Shown in pieces: positions 9,975-19,097 of a stretch of DNA of 64,000 nt. Location of the stretch: contig NZ_PSZE01000001.1 of assembly GCF_002933465.1 (NCBI RefSeq), positions 310,001 to 374,000 of the forward strand, read 5' to 3'. A program made the position numbers and the translations under genes. The notes under the pieces are model-generated. The model was given only the letters and a program-made list of their open reading frames with translations, made no database searches and was not told the origin of the DNA. The DNA comes from Nocardia nova. Lineage in GTDB: Bacteria > Actinomycetota > Actinomycetes > Mycobacteriales > Mycobacteriaceae. Within the stretch, counting starts at the first letter, position 1. The number at the start of each line of letters is the position of its first letter.

Positions 9975-10207
9975 GGCAGCCGCACCACTTTCCAGTCCTC
10001 GATCACCGTGTTGGCGAGCAGGGCCTCGGCGATCTTCTCGAGCTCCGCATCGCTGACGCTGTCGTCGATGTCGAGTTCGAACCGCTTGCCCTGCCGCACA
10101 TCCGACACACCCGGGAAACCCAGGCGTCCGAGCGCGCCGGCGATGGCCTGACCCTGCGGATCCAGGATCTCGGCCTTCGGCATCACCTCGACCACAACTC
10201 GTGCCAC
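9971..10207 (-). CDS. purS: Phosphoribosylformylglycinamidine synthase subunit PurS
   Basis: This 78-residue protein bridges PurQ and PurL in the FGAM synthase complex. The start is GTG 10207 ([20 protein letters not shown]), preceded by GAGGAG at a normal distance. The middle reads [20 protein letters not shown], typical of PurS. It is the first gene of the purS-purQ pair, so the operon promoter lies in the 186-bp gap to the divergent metallo-hydrolase gene, which also carries repeat copy C. Confidence 0.96.
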   Translation of the reverse strand: MARVVVEVMPKAEILDPQGQAIAGALGRLGFPGVSDVRQGKRFELDIDDSVSDAELEKIAEALLANTVIEDWKVVRLP

Positions 10208-10332
10208 GCGTTGCTCCTCAAGCTGGTGGGGGGGATTACCACAACAGCTTAATCGGGGCTGCTCGCGGGCGCCCCGCCGGGCCGCAGCACCTGCGAGAGA
10301 CGTCACAGCGCCTGTCGGCCGGCCTCCGCGTG

Positions 10333-10365
10333 GCCCCTCCGTGGTTACGCAGGCTGCCGCCTCCG
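10333..10365 (+). repeat. Dispersed intergenic repeat, copy C
   Basis: It contains CCCTCCGTGGTTACGC followed by AGGCTGCCGCCTCCGG. It lies in the divergent gap between purS and the MBL-fold gene, ending 28 bp before the latter's GTG, so it would fall within that gene's promoter or leader. Confidence 0.75.
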
Positions 10366-10393
10366 GGTCCCCGCTGCGGCCGGAGGCGATAGC

Positions 10394-11047
10394 GTGAAGC
10401 CCATGCGCATCGCCCACTTCGGTCATTCCTGCGTTCTCGTCGAATTGAACGGCGCGAAGATCCTGTTCGATCCGGGCACTTTCTCGCACGGATTCGAAGG
10501 CATCACGGGACTCGACGCGATCGCGATCACCCATCAGCATCCCGACCACATCGATCCGAACCGGATCGAGGCCCTGGTCGACGCGAATCCGAGCGCGCGC
10601 CTGCTCAGCGATCCGCAGACCGCACAGCAGCGCGGTGAACCGTGGCAGGCCGTGCACGCGGGCAATATCGTCACCATCGGCGATCTGCAGATCACCGGGG
10701 GCGGCGGCAAGCACGCGGTGATCCATCCGGAGCTGCCGGTCGTAGACAACACCGTCTTCCAGCTCGGCACCGCCGACGATCCGGCGCAGTTCGTTCACCC
10801 GGGCGATTCGCTGTGGGTGCCGCCGGTATCGGTCGGAGTGCTGGCGGTGCCCGCGGTCGCGCCGTGGATGAAGATCAGCGAAGCGGTGGACTATCTGCGC
10901 GCCGTGGCTCCGCGCACCGCCGTCCCGATCCATTACGGCATCATCGCGCCGGAGGCACAGGGCATCTACTTCGGCCGCCTGTCCGAAATGCGCCCGGCCG
11001 ATACCGAATTCGCACTCATCGAGCCGGAGGACGACAAGACCTTCTAG
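10394..11047 (+). CDS. MBL-fold metallo-hydrolase
   Basis: The protein has 217 residues. GTG 10394 is favoured over ATG 10403 because GGAGG at 10382-10386 is seven bases before it. The N-terminus MRIAHFGHSCVLVELNGAKI and the zinc motif AITHQHPDHID (about residues 48-58) are those of the UlaG-like metallo-beta-lactamase superfamily. A His in VPIHYGII near the C-terminus fits another metal ligand. The substrate is unknown. Its 3' end is 28 bp from the convergent M20 gene. Confidence 0.88.
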   Translation: MKPMRIAHFGHSCVLVELNGAKILFDPGTFSHGFEGITGLDAIAITHQHPDHIDPNRIEALVDANPSARLLSDPQTAQQRGEPWQAVHAGNIVTIGDLQITGGGGKHAVIHPELPVVDNTVFQLGTADDPAQFVHPGDSLWVPPVSVGVLAVPAVAPWMKISEAVDYLRAVAPRTAVPIHYGIIAPEAQGIYFGRLSEMRPADTEFALIEPEDDKTF

Positions 11048-11075
11048 CGGGCGCGCCCCGCGAAGCCGCGGCCCC

Positions 11076-12446
11076 TCACCGCGAATACGAGGCCAGGAAC
11101 AGTGCCTCCGCCAGCGCCACGTGCTCGATCTCGCTGGGATCGACACTTTCGTTCGGGGCGTGGATCAGGCATTTCGGCTCCTCGACGCCGAGCAGCATGA
11201 TCTCGGCGTCGGGATAGGTTTCGGCGAAGACGTTGCACAGCGGAATCGAGCCGCCCTGCCCCTGCAGGGTGGCGGTGCGTCCGTACGCGGCGGCGAAGGC
11301 GTCCTCCATCGCCAGCCGCGCCGGGCCGCCGGTACCGGACCGGAACGGCGCCCCGGTGCCCTCGGTCTCGACCCGAACGCGCGCACCCCACGGCGTATGC
11401 GATTCGATATGTGCGGTAAGGGCTTTCAGGGCCGGAGCCGGATCGACCCCGGGCGGGATCCGCAGATTCAACCGGGCCCGTGCGCTGGGCTGGACGGCCG
11501 CCGCCGACCCCACCACCGGCGGGACATCGATGCCCAGCACGGTCAAAGCCGGCCGGGCCCAGAGCATGTCCGAGACGGTGCCGCTGCCCAACACCTGCAC
11601 GCCGTCGAGGATGCCGGCATCGACGCGGAACTGCTCGACCGGATAGTGCGCGCCGTCCCAGATCTGATCGGCCGGCAACCCGGCGACCGTGGTGTTCCCG
11701 TGCTCGTCTCGCAGCGTCGCGAGCAGCTGGATCAGCGCGGCGACGGCATCGGGGGCCGCCCCGCCGAACATGCCGGAATGCAATGGACCGGACAGGGTTT
11801 CGACCGTGACGAGCACATTCACGTTTCCGCGCAGGGTCTGGGTGAAGGTCGGCAGGCCCACCGCGAAATTGCCGCAGTCACCGATCAGCAGCGCGTCGGC
11901 GCGCAACAGGTCCGCGTGCTGCGGAACGAACTCCTCCAGACCGCCGGTGCCCTGTTCCTCCGAGCCCTCGCAGACCAGCGTGATCCCGACCGGATACCCC
12001 TTGTCTCCCAGCGAGTTCCGCAGTGCCCGCAGGGCGGTCAGATGGACGACGATATTGCCCTTGCAGTCGGCCGCGCCGCGCCCGTACCAGCGGCCGTCAC
12101 GCTCGGTGAGCTCCCACACCGGAGTCTCCCAGGCCGCCTCGTCGACCGGCGGCTGCACGTCGTAATGGCTGTACAGCAGCACCGTAGGGGCTCCGGCCGG
12201 AGCCGGGTACCGGGCCACGACCGCCTCGCTGCCGTCGGGCGTCTCGTGCAGGCCGACGTCGGTGAGACCGAGGTCGGCGAAGGCGTCGGCGACCCACCGC
12301 GCCGCCCGATGACATTCTTCCGGCGGAAACTGCCGCGCATCGGCCACGGACCGATACGAAACCAACTGGGCCAGATCGGCTTTCGCCTGCGGCATCAGCG
12401 CCCGCACCTGTTCGCGCAGGGCCGCCGTCCGAGAATCGTCGGTCAT
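11076..12446 (-). CDS. M20-family zinc dipeptidase
   Basis: The 456-residue protein starts at ATG 12446 (MTDDSRTAALREQVRALMPQ). The longer in-frame opening upstream is Arg-rich and unlikely. Metal and catalytic residues are visible: His94 and Asp96 in LLYSHYDVQPP, Asp in GAADCKGNIVVHL, the Glu pair in CEGSEEQGTGGLEEF, Asp in LIGDCGNF, and a late His in KCLIHAPNESVD. The dimerisation insert follows (ETLSGPLHSGMFGG). M20 dipeptidases cleave small peptides in the cytosol; the exact substrate is not evident. It is divergent from the glutamate decarboxylase gene across 162 bp. Confidence 0.93.
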   Translation of the reverse strand: MTDDSRTAALREQVRALMPQAKADLAQLVSYRSVADARQFPPEECHRAARWVADAFADLGLTDVGLHETPDGSEAVVARYPAPAGAPTVLLYSHYDVQPPVDEAAWETPVWELTERDGRWYGRGAADCKGNIVVHLTALRALRNSLGDKGYPVGITLVCEGSEEQGTGGLEEFVPQHADLLRADALLIGDCGNFAVGLPTFTQTLRGNVNVLVTVETLSGPLHSGMFGGAAPDAVAALIQLLATLRDEHGNTTVAGLPADQIWDGAHYPVEQFRVDAGILDGVQVLGSGTVSDMLWARPALTVLGIDVPPVVGSAAAVQPSARARLNLRIPPGVDPAPALKALTAHIESHTPWGARVRVETEGTGAPFRSGTGGPARLAMEDAFAAAYGRTATLQGQGGSIPLCNVFAETYPDAEIMLLGVEEPKCLIHAPNESVDPSEIEHVALAEALFLASYSR

Positions 12447-12608
12447 GTCGACCAACCTAACCCTCTTCCGGGACCGGCCGCATCGGCGTCGGGCGCGGCA
12501 CGGCATAGAATTCGCCCGATTTCCCCCGTCCGTTCGCGACCGACCCGCCACCGCAGCGGGCATGATGAGGGAGAGCTCGACCGGGATCCGACCACCGGAG
12601 AGGACGAG

Positions 12609-14054
12609 ATGGCTGCATCATCGGAATCCGACGACCTGTTCGCGATGCCCGATCTGGACCGCGGCGCACCCAAACACCACTTCCCGCACCGCGAGATGCC
12701 GGCCCCTGAGGCCTATCAGATCGTGCACGACGAGCTGATGCTCGACGGCGTGTCGCGGATGAATCTGGCCACCTTCTGCACCACCTGGATCGACGATCAC
12801 GCTCGTCGGCTGATGGCGCAGAGCCTGGCCAAGAACATCGTCGACAAGGACGAATATCCGCAGACCGCCGAGCTCGAGCGCCGGTGCGTGCACATGGTCG
12901 CCGACCTGTGGCACTGTCCCGATCCCGGCTCGACGCGCGGCACCTCCACCATCGGGTCCAGTGAGGCGGCGATGCTCGGCGGGCTGGCCGCGAAGACGCG
13001 CTGGCGCAAGAACGGCGGACAGGGCATCCCCAATTTCGTCTGCGGCCCGGTACAGGTGTGCTGGGAGAAGTTCGCGCGCTATTTCGACGTTGAGATCCGG
13101 CAGGTACCGCTGCGCGGCAACCGCTATACGCTCGAGCCGGATGACATTGCCGCACACTGCGATTCGAATACGATCATGGTCGTCGCGACGATGGGCCAGA
13201 CCTTCACCGGACTGTTCGAGGACGTCGCCGCGATGAGCGCGGCCCTAGACGATGTCCAGGCCCGCACCGGCCTGGACATCCCACTGCACATCGACGCCGC
13301 CAGCGGCGGATTCCTGGCCCCGTTCACGGCGCCGCATTTGGTGTGGGACTTCCGGCTCGAGCGGGTGAAGTCGATCAACGCCTCCGGACACAAAACCGGC
13401 CTGGCCCCGCTGGGCGCCGGCTGGGCGCTCTGGCGCACGGCCGCCGACCTTCCGGAGGAACTGGTATTCGACGTCGACTACCTCGGCGGCAGTATGGCCA
13501 CCTTCAACCTGAATTTCTCCCGCCCCGGCGGCCAGGCGATCACCCAGTACTACGACTTCATCCGGCTCGGCCGCACGGGTTACACCCGGCTGCAATCGGC
13601 GATCTACCGGGTCGCCGAACATCTGGCCCACGGCCTCACCGAGACCGGCTTGTTCGAGATGATCCACGACGGCACGCCCACCCGCGGAATCAGCGCGGTG
13701 TCGTGGCGGCTGCGCGAAGATCCCGGCTTCAACCTGTACGACCTGTCCGAACGCCTGCGCGCGCGGGGCTGGCTGATCGCCGCCTATCCGCTACCGGCCG
13801 ATCGGCAGGACGAGACGATCATGCGAGCGGTCGTCCGGCACGGCTTCACCCACGATATGGCCGATCTGCTGCTGGCCGATATCGACCGCTGCGTCGATCA
13901 GCTGAAGAAGCATCCGCTGTCCACCTCGCTCACCCGCAAGGAGGCCGGCGGCTTCACCCACGATGCCACCGCCGCGGTATCGGATGAGGCAATCGTCACG
14001 GCGGTGCGGGATATGCGGCGCGTGTCCGGGGACGACCCGGCGGAGATGCGCTGA
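12609..14054 (+). CDS. gadB: Glutamate decarboxylase
   Basis: The 481-residue PLP enzyme converts glutamate to 4-aminobutyrate and CO2, consuming a proton. The start is ATG 12609 after GGAGAGGACGAG. Diagnostic segments are ALPHA-type N-terminal FPHREMPAPEAYQIVHDELM, GTSTIGSSEAAMLGGLAAK, the PLP-aspartate region LHIDAASGGFLAPF, and the PLP-lysine motif SINASGHKTGLAPLGAGWAL with Lys about 262. The C-terminus (FTHDMADLLLADIDRCVDQL) matches the family. No glutamate/GABA antiporter is next to it, so a role in acid resistance is not supported by context; a GABA shunt role is possible. Confidence 0.94.
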   Translation: MAASSESDDLFAMPDLDRGAPKHHFPHREMPAPEAYQIVHDELMLDGVSRMNLATFCTTWIDDHARRLMAQSLAKNIVDKDEYPQTAELERRCVHMVADLWHCPDPGSTRGTSTIGSSEAAMLGGLAAKTRWRKNGGQGIPNFVCGPVQVCWEKFARYFDVEIRQVPLRGNRYTLEPDDIAAHCDSNTIMVVATMGQTFTGLFEDVAAMSAALDDVQARTGLDIPLHIDAASGGFLAPFTAPHLVWDFRLERVKSINASGHKTGLAPLGAGWALWRTAADLPEELVFDVDYLGGSMATFNLNFSRPGGQAITQYYDFIRLGRTGYTRLQSAIYRVAEHLAHGLTETGLFEMIHDGTPTRGISAVSWRLREDPGFNLYDLSERLRARGWLIAAYPLPADRQDETIMRAVVRHGFTHDMADLLLADIDRCVDQLKKHPLSTSLTRKEAGGFTHDATAAVSDEAIVTAVRDMRRVSGDDPAEMR

Positions 14055-14066
14055 CGTCGAGCGAGC

Positions 14067-14786
14067 TCATGCCGCGTGCGGCATGGCGTACGGTTCCCAC
14101 CGGTAGACGTCCGGAACCGCCTCGTGGAACAGCGCCAGATCGACCGCGTCGAGCATGGCCTGATGGGGACCGGGCCGGGAGAGCTGCGCCGCCGAGACGG
14201 CCAGTCGCAGCGTTCCCCCGCGTCGCGCGATGCGGGCCGCGCTCATGATCAGCGCGTGGCACCACCACGGTTCGGCCCGGAAACCCTCACCGACGCCGTG
14301 CACCCAGCAGCGCTGTGCCGTGTCCCGTTCCAGGTCGTGGATGGCGGTCAATCCCAGCGCCAGACGGAAACCGACCTCGGGCAGGGCGGCGACGGCGCCC
14401 TCGGAGGCCGTCCAGCGCGGGGCGGCGAACAGCCGGGTGCGCAGGCCGATCTGTTCCATCACCCGGTCGGCGGCGGTGAGGCGCAGGCGTGCTTCGTGCT
14501 TGGGCAGCGCGGCGAATTCGGCGCGGCGACGTTTGGTCGCGGCCTGGTCGTAGCCGTGCAGCACGATCGCGTCACCGGCCGCGCGCCGGTCTCGCAGCCA
14601 CTGCTGGGTTTGTGGATCCTCCGTGAGCCGGTATTTCCCCTTCAACCGCGGCGCCACCAGCAGCGACAGCCGTACCCCACGGCCGTCCATCTCCGCGGCG
14701 AAGGCGCGCGCCTGTTCCAGTGTGGTGTCGCGAATACCCGACACCGAGACGATCAGCTGCCCGAACCCCCGGTCGTTGCCGCTCAT
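14067..14786 (-). CDS. DUF2334 polysaccharide-deacetylase-like protein
   Basis: The protein has 239 residues. The opening QLIVSVSGIRDTTLEQARAF is followed by LSLLVAPRLKGKYRLTEDPQ, AGDAIVLHGYDQA and RLFAAPRWTASEGAVAALPE. These match DUF2334 (PF10096), a family related to NodB-type carbohydrate deacetylases. In DUF2334 the first metal aspartate usually lies in a VSxHDV-type motif; here that place reads VSVSGIRD, so I cannot confirm all metal ligands. It ends 12 bp from gadB, convergently. The substrate is unknown. Confidence 0.82.
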   Translation of the reverse strand: MSGNDRGFGQLIVSVSGIRDTTLEQARAFAAEMDGRGVRLSLLVAPRLKGKYRLTEDPQTQQWLRDRRAAGDAIVLHGYDQAATKRRRAEFAALPKHEARLRLTAADRVMEQIGLRTRLFAAPRWTASEGAVAALPEVGFRLALGLTAIHDLERDTAQRCWVHGVGEGFRAEPWWCHALIMSAARIARRGGTLRLAVSAAQLSRPGPHQAMLDAVDLALFHEAVPDVYRWEPYAMPHAA

Positions 14787-14891
14787 GCCTCCACTGTGCG
14801 CGCGGCAGGTGTCGGCCCCGTGCAGCCGAAGTGACGCCCCGACGAATTCCCGGAGCGACCACCCGGCCGCAGCGTCGGCTACCGGCAGCCC

Positions 14892-17078
14892 TCAGCCGAC
14901 CTCGCCGAGACCGACCCGATCGAGCACCCAGGCGTATTCGAAGGCGACTTCCTTCCACTTCTCGTAGCGGCCGCTGACGCCCCCGTGCCCGGCGCTCATC
15001 TCGGTCTTCAGCAGGAGCTGGGAGTCACCGGTCTTCGTGGCCCGCAGCGCGGCGACCCACTTCGCGGGCTCGACATAGAGCACGCGGGTGTCGTTGAGGC
15101 TGGTGATCGCCAGGATCGCCGGATAGTCCACGGCCGCCACGTTCTCGTACGGCGAATAGGACTTCATATAGGCGTAGACCTCCGGATCTTCCAGCGGGTT
15201 ACCCCACTCGTCCCATTCGATGACCGTCAGGGGCAGCGACGGGTCCAGGATCGAGGTGAGCGGATCCACGAACGGCACATTGGCGAGAATGCCCGCGAAC
15301 AGTTCGGGCGCCAGATTGGCCACCGCCCCCATCAGCAGCCCGCCCGCGCTGCCACCGTCGGCCACCAGCACCTGCGGCGTGGTGACGCCGGTGTCGACGA
15401 GATGCCGTGCGCAGGAGACGAAATCGGTGAAGGTGTTCTTCTTGGTGAGCGTCTTGCCGTTCTCGTACCACAGCCGGCCCATCTCGCCACCGCCCCGCAC
15501 ATGGGCGACCGCGAACACCATGCCGCGGTCGAGCAGCGACAACCGCGACACCGAGAAACCCGGATCGATACTGGCCTCGTAGGACCCGTACCCGTAGAGC
15601 AGCAACGGTTTCGGACCCGCGCCCTCGCTGTCACGGCGGCGCACCACCGAGATCGGAATCCGGGTGCCGTCGGCCGCGGTCGCCCAGTCCCGATGCTGCA
15701 CATAGTCGTCCGGGTCGTAGCCGCCGAGCACCTGCTGCTGTTTGCGCAGCATCAGTTCACCGGTGGCGGGCACGTAGTCGAAGACCTGCATCGGGGTGAT
15801 GAACGAGGTCACGCCCAGCCGCAGCGTCGGCTGCGCCCATTCCGGATTGGAGCCCACGCCGGCGGAGAACAGTTCCAGGCCGAATTCCAGTTCGCGCAGC
15901 TCGCCGTAGCCGTCGGACGTCAACGGCCATACCGCGACTCGCGGCAGGGCCTCGCGCCGATACGAGAGCACGAGATGGTCGCGGAAGCAGTCGACGTCCT
16001 CGAGCCGCACATCGTCACGATGACCGATCAGCATGGTCATCGCGGCCGGATCGTCCACCGGCGCCTCGGTGAGCACGAAATTCTCGGCCTTCACACCGTC
16101 GACCACGTCGTTGTGCAGGATCAGCAGCCGGTCCTGCCCGCCGATCACCGCGTGTTCGGCCGAATACTCCACACCCTCGCGGCGCGGCAGCAGCACCCGG
16201 AATTCGCCCTCGGGATCGTCGGATTCGAGGATCCAGCCCTCGGTGGTGATCTTCGACCCGGCCCAGATCATCAGATACTTCTCGGAGCGGGTGGCGCCGA
16301 TGCTGACCCAGTAGCGCTCGTCGGGCTCGTGGAACACCGTGACGTCGTCGGACTGCGCGGTGCCGAGGCGGTGCCGCCACACGGTGTCGGGCCGCCAGGA
16401 TTCGTCGACGGTCTGATAGAACACGTGGGTTCCGTCCAGCGACCACGTCGCCCCCGGCGCGGTGCCCGGAATTTCGTCGCCTAGCAGCTCGCCGCTGCGT
16501 AAATCCTTGAACCGCAGCACATATCGCTCATCACCGACGGTATCGGTGGAATAGGCCAGCAGCGTGCCGTCGTGGCTGATCGAATAGGCGCCGAGGGCGA
16601 AGAAATCGTGCCCCTCGGCCAGCACGTTGCTGTCGAGCAGAATCTCCTCACCGGGAATCTCGATATCGATGTCGAGTTGCGGCGGAGTCCAGTCGTCGAC
16701 ATCGGTGATCGGGCAGCGGCAGTGCATGCCGTACTGCTTGCCTTCGAAACTGCGCGAGTAGTACCAGTACTCCCCCAGCCGCGCCGGGACCGACATATCG
16801 GTCTCCTGGGTGCGCGATTTGATCTCGTCGAAGATGCGCGCGCGCAGCGGAGCCAAGTGGGCGGTCTGCGCGTCGGTGTAGGCGTTCTCGGCCTCGAGAT
16901 GGGCGATGACCTCGGGATCGTCCTTGTCCCGCAGCCATTCGTAGGGATCGACGAAGGTGTCACCATGACGGACGCGTTCGGCCGGGACCTGTTTGGCCAC
17001 CGGCGGGGTCACCGCCGCCGCGGCGTCGCCGGCATTCTGGATGGTTCCGGTACCACTGTCGAGAGCCATGGTGACCAC
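14892..17078 (-). CDS. ptrB: S9-family prolyl oligopeptidase (oligopeptidase B type)
   Basis: The 728-residue cytosolic serine peptidase cleaves short peptides. The N-terminal propeller begins PPVAKQVPAERVRHGDTFVD, then YEWLRDKDDPEVIAHLEAEN, as in oligopeptidase B. The C-terminal alpha/beta-hydrolase domain carries the triad: Ser577 in DGGSAGG, Asp663 in LNDTRVLY and His698 in SAGHGG. Oligopeptidase B cleaves after basic residues; that specificity is inferred from the family. The start may be GTG 17078 or ATG 17069, three codons in. It corresponds in position to the ptrB genes near the M. tuberculosis purine cluster. Confidence 0.93.
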   Translation of the reverse strand: MVTMALDSGTGTIQNAGDAAAAVTPPVAKQVPAERVRHGDTFVDPYEWLRDKDDPEVIAHLEAENAYTDAQTAHLAPLRARIFDEIKSRTQETDMSVPARLGEYWYYSRSFEGKQYGMHCRCPITDVDDWTPPQLDIDIEIPGEEILLDSNVLAEGHDFFALGAYSISHDGTLLAYSTDTVGDERYVLRFKDLRSGELLGDEIPGTAPGATWSLDGTHVFYQTVDESWRPDTVWRHRLGTAQSDDVTVFHEPDERYWVSIGATRSEKYLMIWAGSKITTEGWILESDDPEGEFRVLLPRREGVEYSAEHAVIGGQDRLLILHNDVVDGVKAENFVLTEAPVDDPAAMTMLIGHRDDVRLEDVDCFRDHLVLSYRREALPRVAVWPLTSDGYGELRELEFGLELFSAGVGSNPEWAQPTLRLGVTSFITPMQVFDYVPATGELMLRKQQQVLGGYDPDDYVQHRDWATAADGTRIPISVVRRRDSEGAGPKPLLLYGYGSYEASIDPGFSVSRLSLLDRGMVFAVAHVRGGGEMGRLWYENGKTLTKKNTFTDFVSCARHLVDTGVTTPQVLVADGGSAGGLLMGAVANLAPELFAGILANVPFVDPLTSILDPSLPLTVIEWDEWGNPLEDPEVYAYMKSYSPYENVAAVDYPAILAITSLNDTRVLYVEPAKWVAALRATKTGDSQLLLKTEMSAGHGGVSGRYEKWKEVAFEYAWVLDRVGLGEVG

Positions 17079-17168
17079 CGTAATCGCGGTGGGCCGGCCC
17101 GGGCGCGCACCCCCACACCCGCCGACACGAACGTATCGGCGAGGACGGGAGTGCGAGCTCGGCCCGCG

Positions 17169-17381
17169 TTACCCCAGGCCGGTGGTCCGCGGCGCGGGCC
17201 GGCGCACGTCACGCCCGTTGCCGCGGGCCGAACGACGAGATTCCATCAGGAAGAACAGTGCGGCTTTGCGGCGCGGGCATTGATCGGTGGGACAGCTGCT
17301 GTGACTGTGCAGGATGTTGTGCGCCTGCTCGACGGTGAGGTGCCGGGGCACCACCGCGCAACTGTCGAAGACGGGTGCCAT
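17169..17381 (-). CDS. Small conserved-looking protein of unknown function
   Basis: I do not recognise a named family. ATG 17381 is preceded by GGAG at a six-base spacing and gives 70 residues (MAPVFDSCAVVPRHLTVEQA onward); an alternative ATG is at 17393. The middle reads NILHSHSSCPTDQCPRRKAA, with a CPTDQC pair and a basic block, and the tail is Arg-rich. I recall similar small proteins with an N.LHSH..C....CPR pattern in other Nocardiaceae, which favours a real gene. Low certainty. Confidence 0.5.
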   Translation of the reverse strand: MAPVFDSCAVVPRHLTVEQAHNILHSHSSCPTDQCPRRKAALFFLMESRRSARGNGRDVRRPAPRTTGLG

Positions 17382-17691
17382 GCGGTGCTCCATCCTTGTC
17401 GTCTCTTCAGTGCGGCAGGGCACGCCCTCTCGGTCTCTTGACCAGTCGACGCCCTCCAACTGCCACAATGAACGGGGTTTCCGATCAGGTTGCGCCGTAA
17501 ACCAGCGGTGTTGCCGGAACGAGTAGACGAATGCCACATTTCGCAGGTCGGCATACGGTGTGATCCCGGCCATCCCCCCTGCGCGCGGATTCGGAAACCA
17601 CGCCGGTGCGGCGGCTTCCGACCGCCTACTCTCGAGGACGGCAGCGCCCGCACGGATCCCGCGGGCGATCACATCGATGCAGGAGCACAGG
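17382..17691. other. 310-bp gap between two small divergent genes
   Basis: The stretch lies between the starts of the small minus-strand gene and the DUF397 gene. It has no ORF with coding character and no hairpin. It should hold both promoters. The XRE-type regulator gene that often precedes DUF397 genes is absent. Confidence 0.5.
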
Positions 17692-17916
17692 TTGGAAGCG
17701 AAGAATCGCGAGATCGAACCCGGGGCGGTCTGGCAGCGCAGCGGCGACGGGGAGGGTGGTGTCGAGGTGGCCTTCCTGGCCAGCGGCAATATCGGGCTGC
17801 GTGATGCCAAGAATCCGGACGGGCCGGCGCTGATCTTCACTCCCGGCGAGTGGCGGGCGTTCGTCGCCGGCGCCAAGGACGGCGAATTCAACCGCCCCGG
17901 AGCGCAACCGCACTGA
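17692..17916 (+). CDS. DUF397 domain protein
   Basis: The small protein is about 74 residues. TTG 17692 is chosen because AGGAG at 17681-17685 is six bases upstream; ATG 17677 would add five residues. The body (EIEPGAVWQRS, VEVAFLASGNIGLRDAKNPD, ALIFTPGEWRAFVAGAKDGE) is the DUF397 signature (PF04149), including the RD.K.P.GP.L.F...EW.AF pattern. The usual CVEVA cysteine is replaced: the sequence reads GGVEVAFL. DUF397 proteins are commonly encoded next to XRE regulators of the Scr1 type in actinomycetes; none is next to this one. Function is unknown beyond that association. Confidence 0.85.
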   Translation: MEAKNREIEPGAVWQRSGDGEGGVEVAFLASGNIGLRDAKNPDGPALIFTPGEWRAFVAGAKDGEFNRPGAQPH

Positions 17917-17968
17917 ATCGCCATACGACACCGAACCGCGACACACCGGCCCTCCGGGTCTCATCCGG

Positions 17969-17997
17969 TCGGCGCGGGTCCTCCCGGCCCGCGCCGA
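17969..17997. terminator. Hairpin between convergent DUF397 and esterase genes
   Basis: There is a perfect 10-bp stem (TCGGCGCGGG with its complement) and a 9-base loop, with no clear T-run. Its position between two convergent stops suggests a bidirectional terminator. Confidence 0.5.
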
Positions 17998-18019
17998 TCG
18001 CAGGTTCGGCACCCGGCGA

Positions 18020-18979
18020 TCAGGCCCCGATCGCCGCGCCGATTGTCGGCCACGACGCGTGCAGATAGTCCTGCCAATACGACCAGGAATGCGTCCCCAC
18101 CGGACTGCGGTCGACCCTGGCCGGGATGCGCATGCCGCGCAGCCGCTGCTCGAAGGCGGTGACGCAGACGTCCACGCCGGCCTCGATCGGCCCGCCCAGG
18201 ACGATGTTCTCCGGCAGCTGCGGTTTGATCTCGGTCTCGTGCGGACCCGGGATACCGGTGCCGGTGGACAGGTAGACGGTCTTGCCGCGCAGTCGATTCG
18301 CCAGCAGCGCCGGATCGTGGGCGCCCCATTCCGGACTTCCGGGCGCACCCCACATATCGAACGGATTGCCGCCACGATTGGCGATCGAGAACATGATCGC
18401 CCCCTGTGCGATACCCAGATCCGGGCACGCACTATAGCCCGCCACAGCCTCGTACAGCTCCGGGTGGCGAACGGCCAGGACGAACGCCGCGATGCCGCCC
18501 ATCGACAGGCCACCGATCGCGTTCACGCCGTTGCCGGAGAACGTGGCGTCGATGATGGGCGGAAGTTCGCGCGTCAGGAAGGTCTCCCACCGGTAGCGGC
18601 CGAAATGCGGATCGTCGCGCTGCCAGTCGGTGTAGTAACTCGCCTGCCCGCCCATCGGCAGCACGACGTTGACGTTCTTACCGCGAAAGAAGGGTTCGGC
18701 ATCGGTGGCATTGGTCCAGGTGCTCTGCTGCACACCGGGATCGAGCCCGTCGAGCAGATAGTACGAGGGCCGCGCACCCCCACCGGCCGGATGCAGCACC
18801 TCAACCTGGATAGTGCGTCCCATGGCTGGGGAATCGACGACCAGCGCCGTCCGGGTCGGGCTCATATCATTTGCATCGACCACACGTGCCGCCGATGCGC
18901 GTGGCTGTGAGCCCATCCAGGGACCGAAGACGCCCAGTCCGACTGTCAGCACAACCGCAGCAACGAATGAACGTCGCAT
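18020..18979 (-). CDS. Secreted antigen-85-like esterase/mycolyltransferase family protein
   Basis: The 319-residue exported protein starts at ATG 18979 after GAGGTGGGGAC. An N-terminal signal peptide (MRRSFVAAVVLTVGLGVFGP then ...RASA about residue 30) precedes the mature part. The alpha/beta-hydrolase fold shows the oxyanion-region segment YYLLDGLDP and the nucleophile elbow IGGLSMGG with Ser159; the late His is in GTHSWSYWQD. The esterase_D/antigen-85 family includes trehalose mycolyltransferases and related esterases. The key mycolyltransferase role cannot be proven from sequence. A similar exported esterase (Rv0774c) lies near purB in M. tuberculosis. Confidence 0.85.
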   Translation of the reverse strand: MRRSFVAAVVLTVGLGVFGPWMGSQPRASAARVVDANDMSPTRTALVVDSPAMGRTIQVEVLHPAGGGARPSYYLLDGLDPGVQQSTWTNATDAEPFFRGKNVNVVLPMGGQASYYTDWQRDDPHFGRYRWETFLTRELPPIIDATFSGNGVNAIGGLSMGGIAAFVLAVRHPELYEAVAGYSACPDLGIAQGAIMFSIANRGGNPFDMWGAPGSPEWGAHDPALLANRLRGKTVYLSTGTGIPGPHETEIKPQLPENIVLGGPIEAGVDVCVTAFEQRLRGMRIPARVDRSPVGTHSWSYWQDYLHASWPTIGAAIGA

Positions 18980-19097
18980 GTCCCCACCTCCGTCAACCCA
19001 CCACAACTGCTACTTAAAGTAACGCACACTCTGGCGCCGCGCGGAGCTTTCGACCTCCTGGCGTTTCCTCAGCAAACCGCCCGGTACGCAGCAGGAC

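Noticed and set aside
10208..10393. Possible purine riboswitch or PurR-type site before purS
   Set aside because: No conserved purine-aptamer core or clear inverted repeat; only the dispersed repeat is seen.
9971..11146. 391-codon minus-strand frame ending in PurS
   Set aside because: Only the last 78 codons are PurS-like and they have their own GTG and ribosome binding site; the rest is opposite the MBL-fold gene and crosses repeat copy C.
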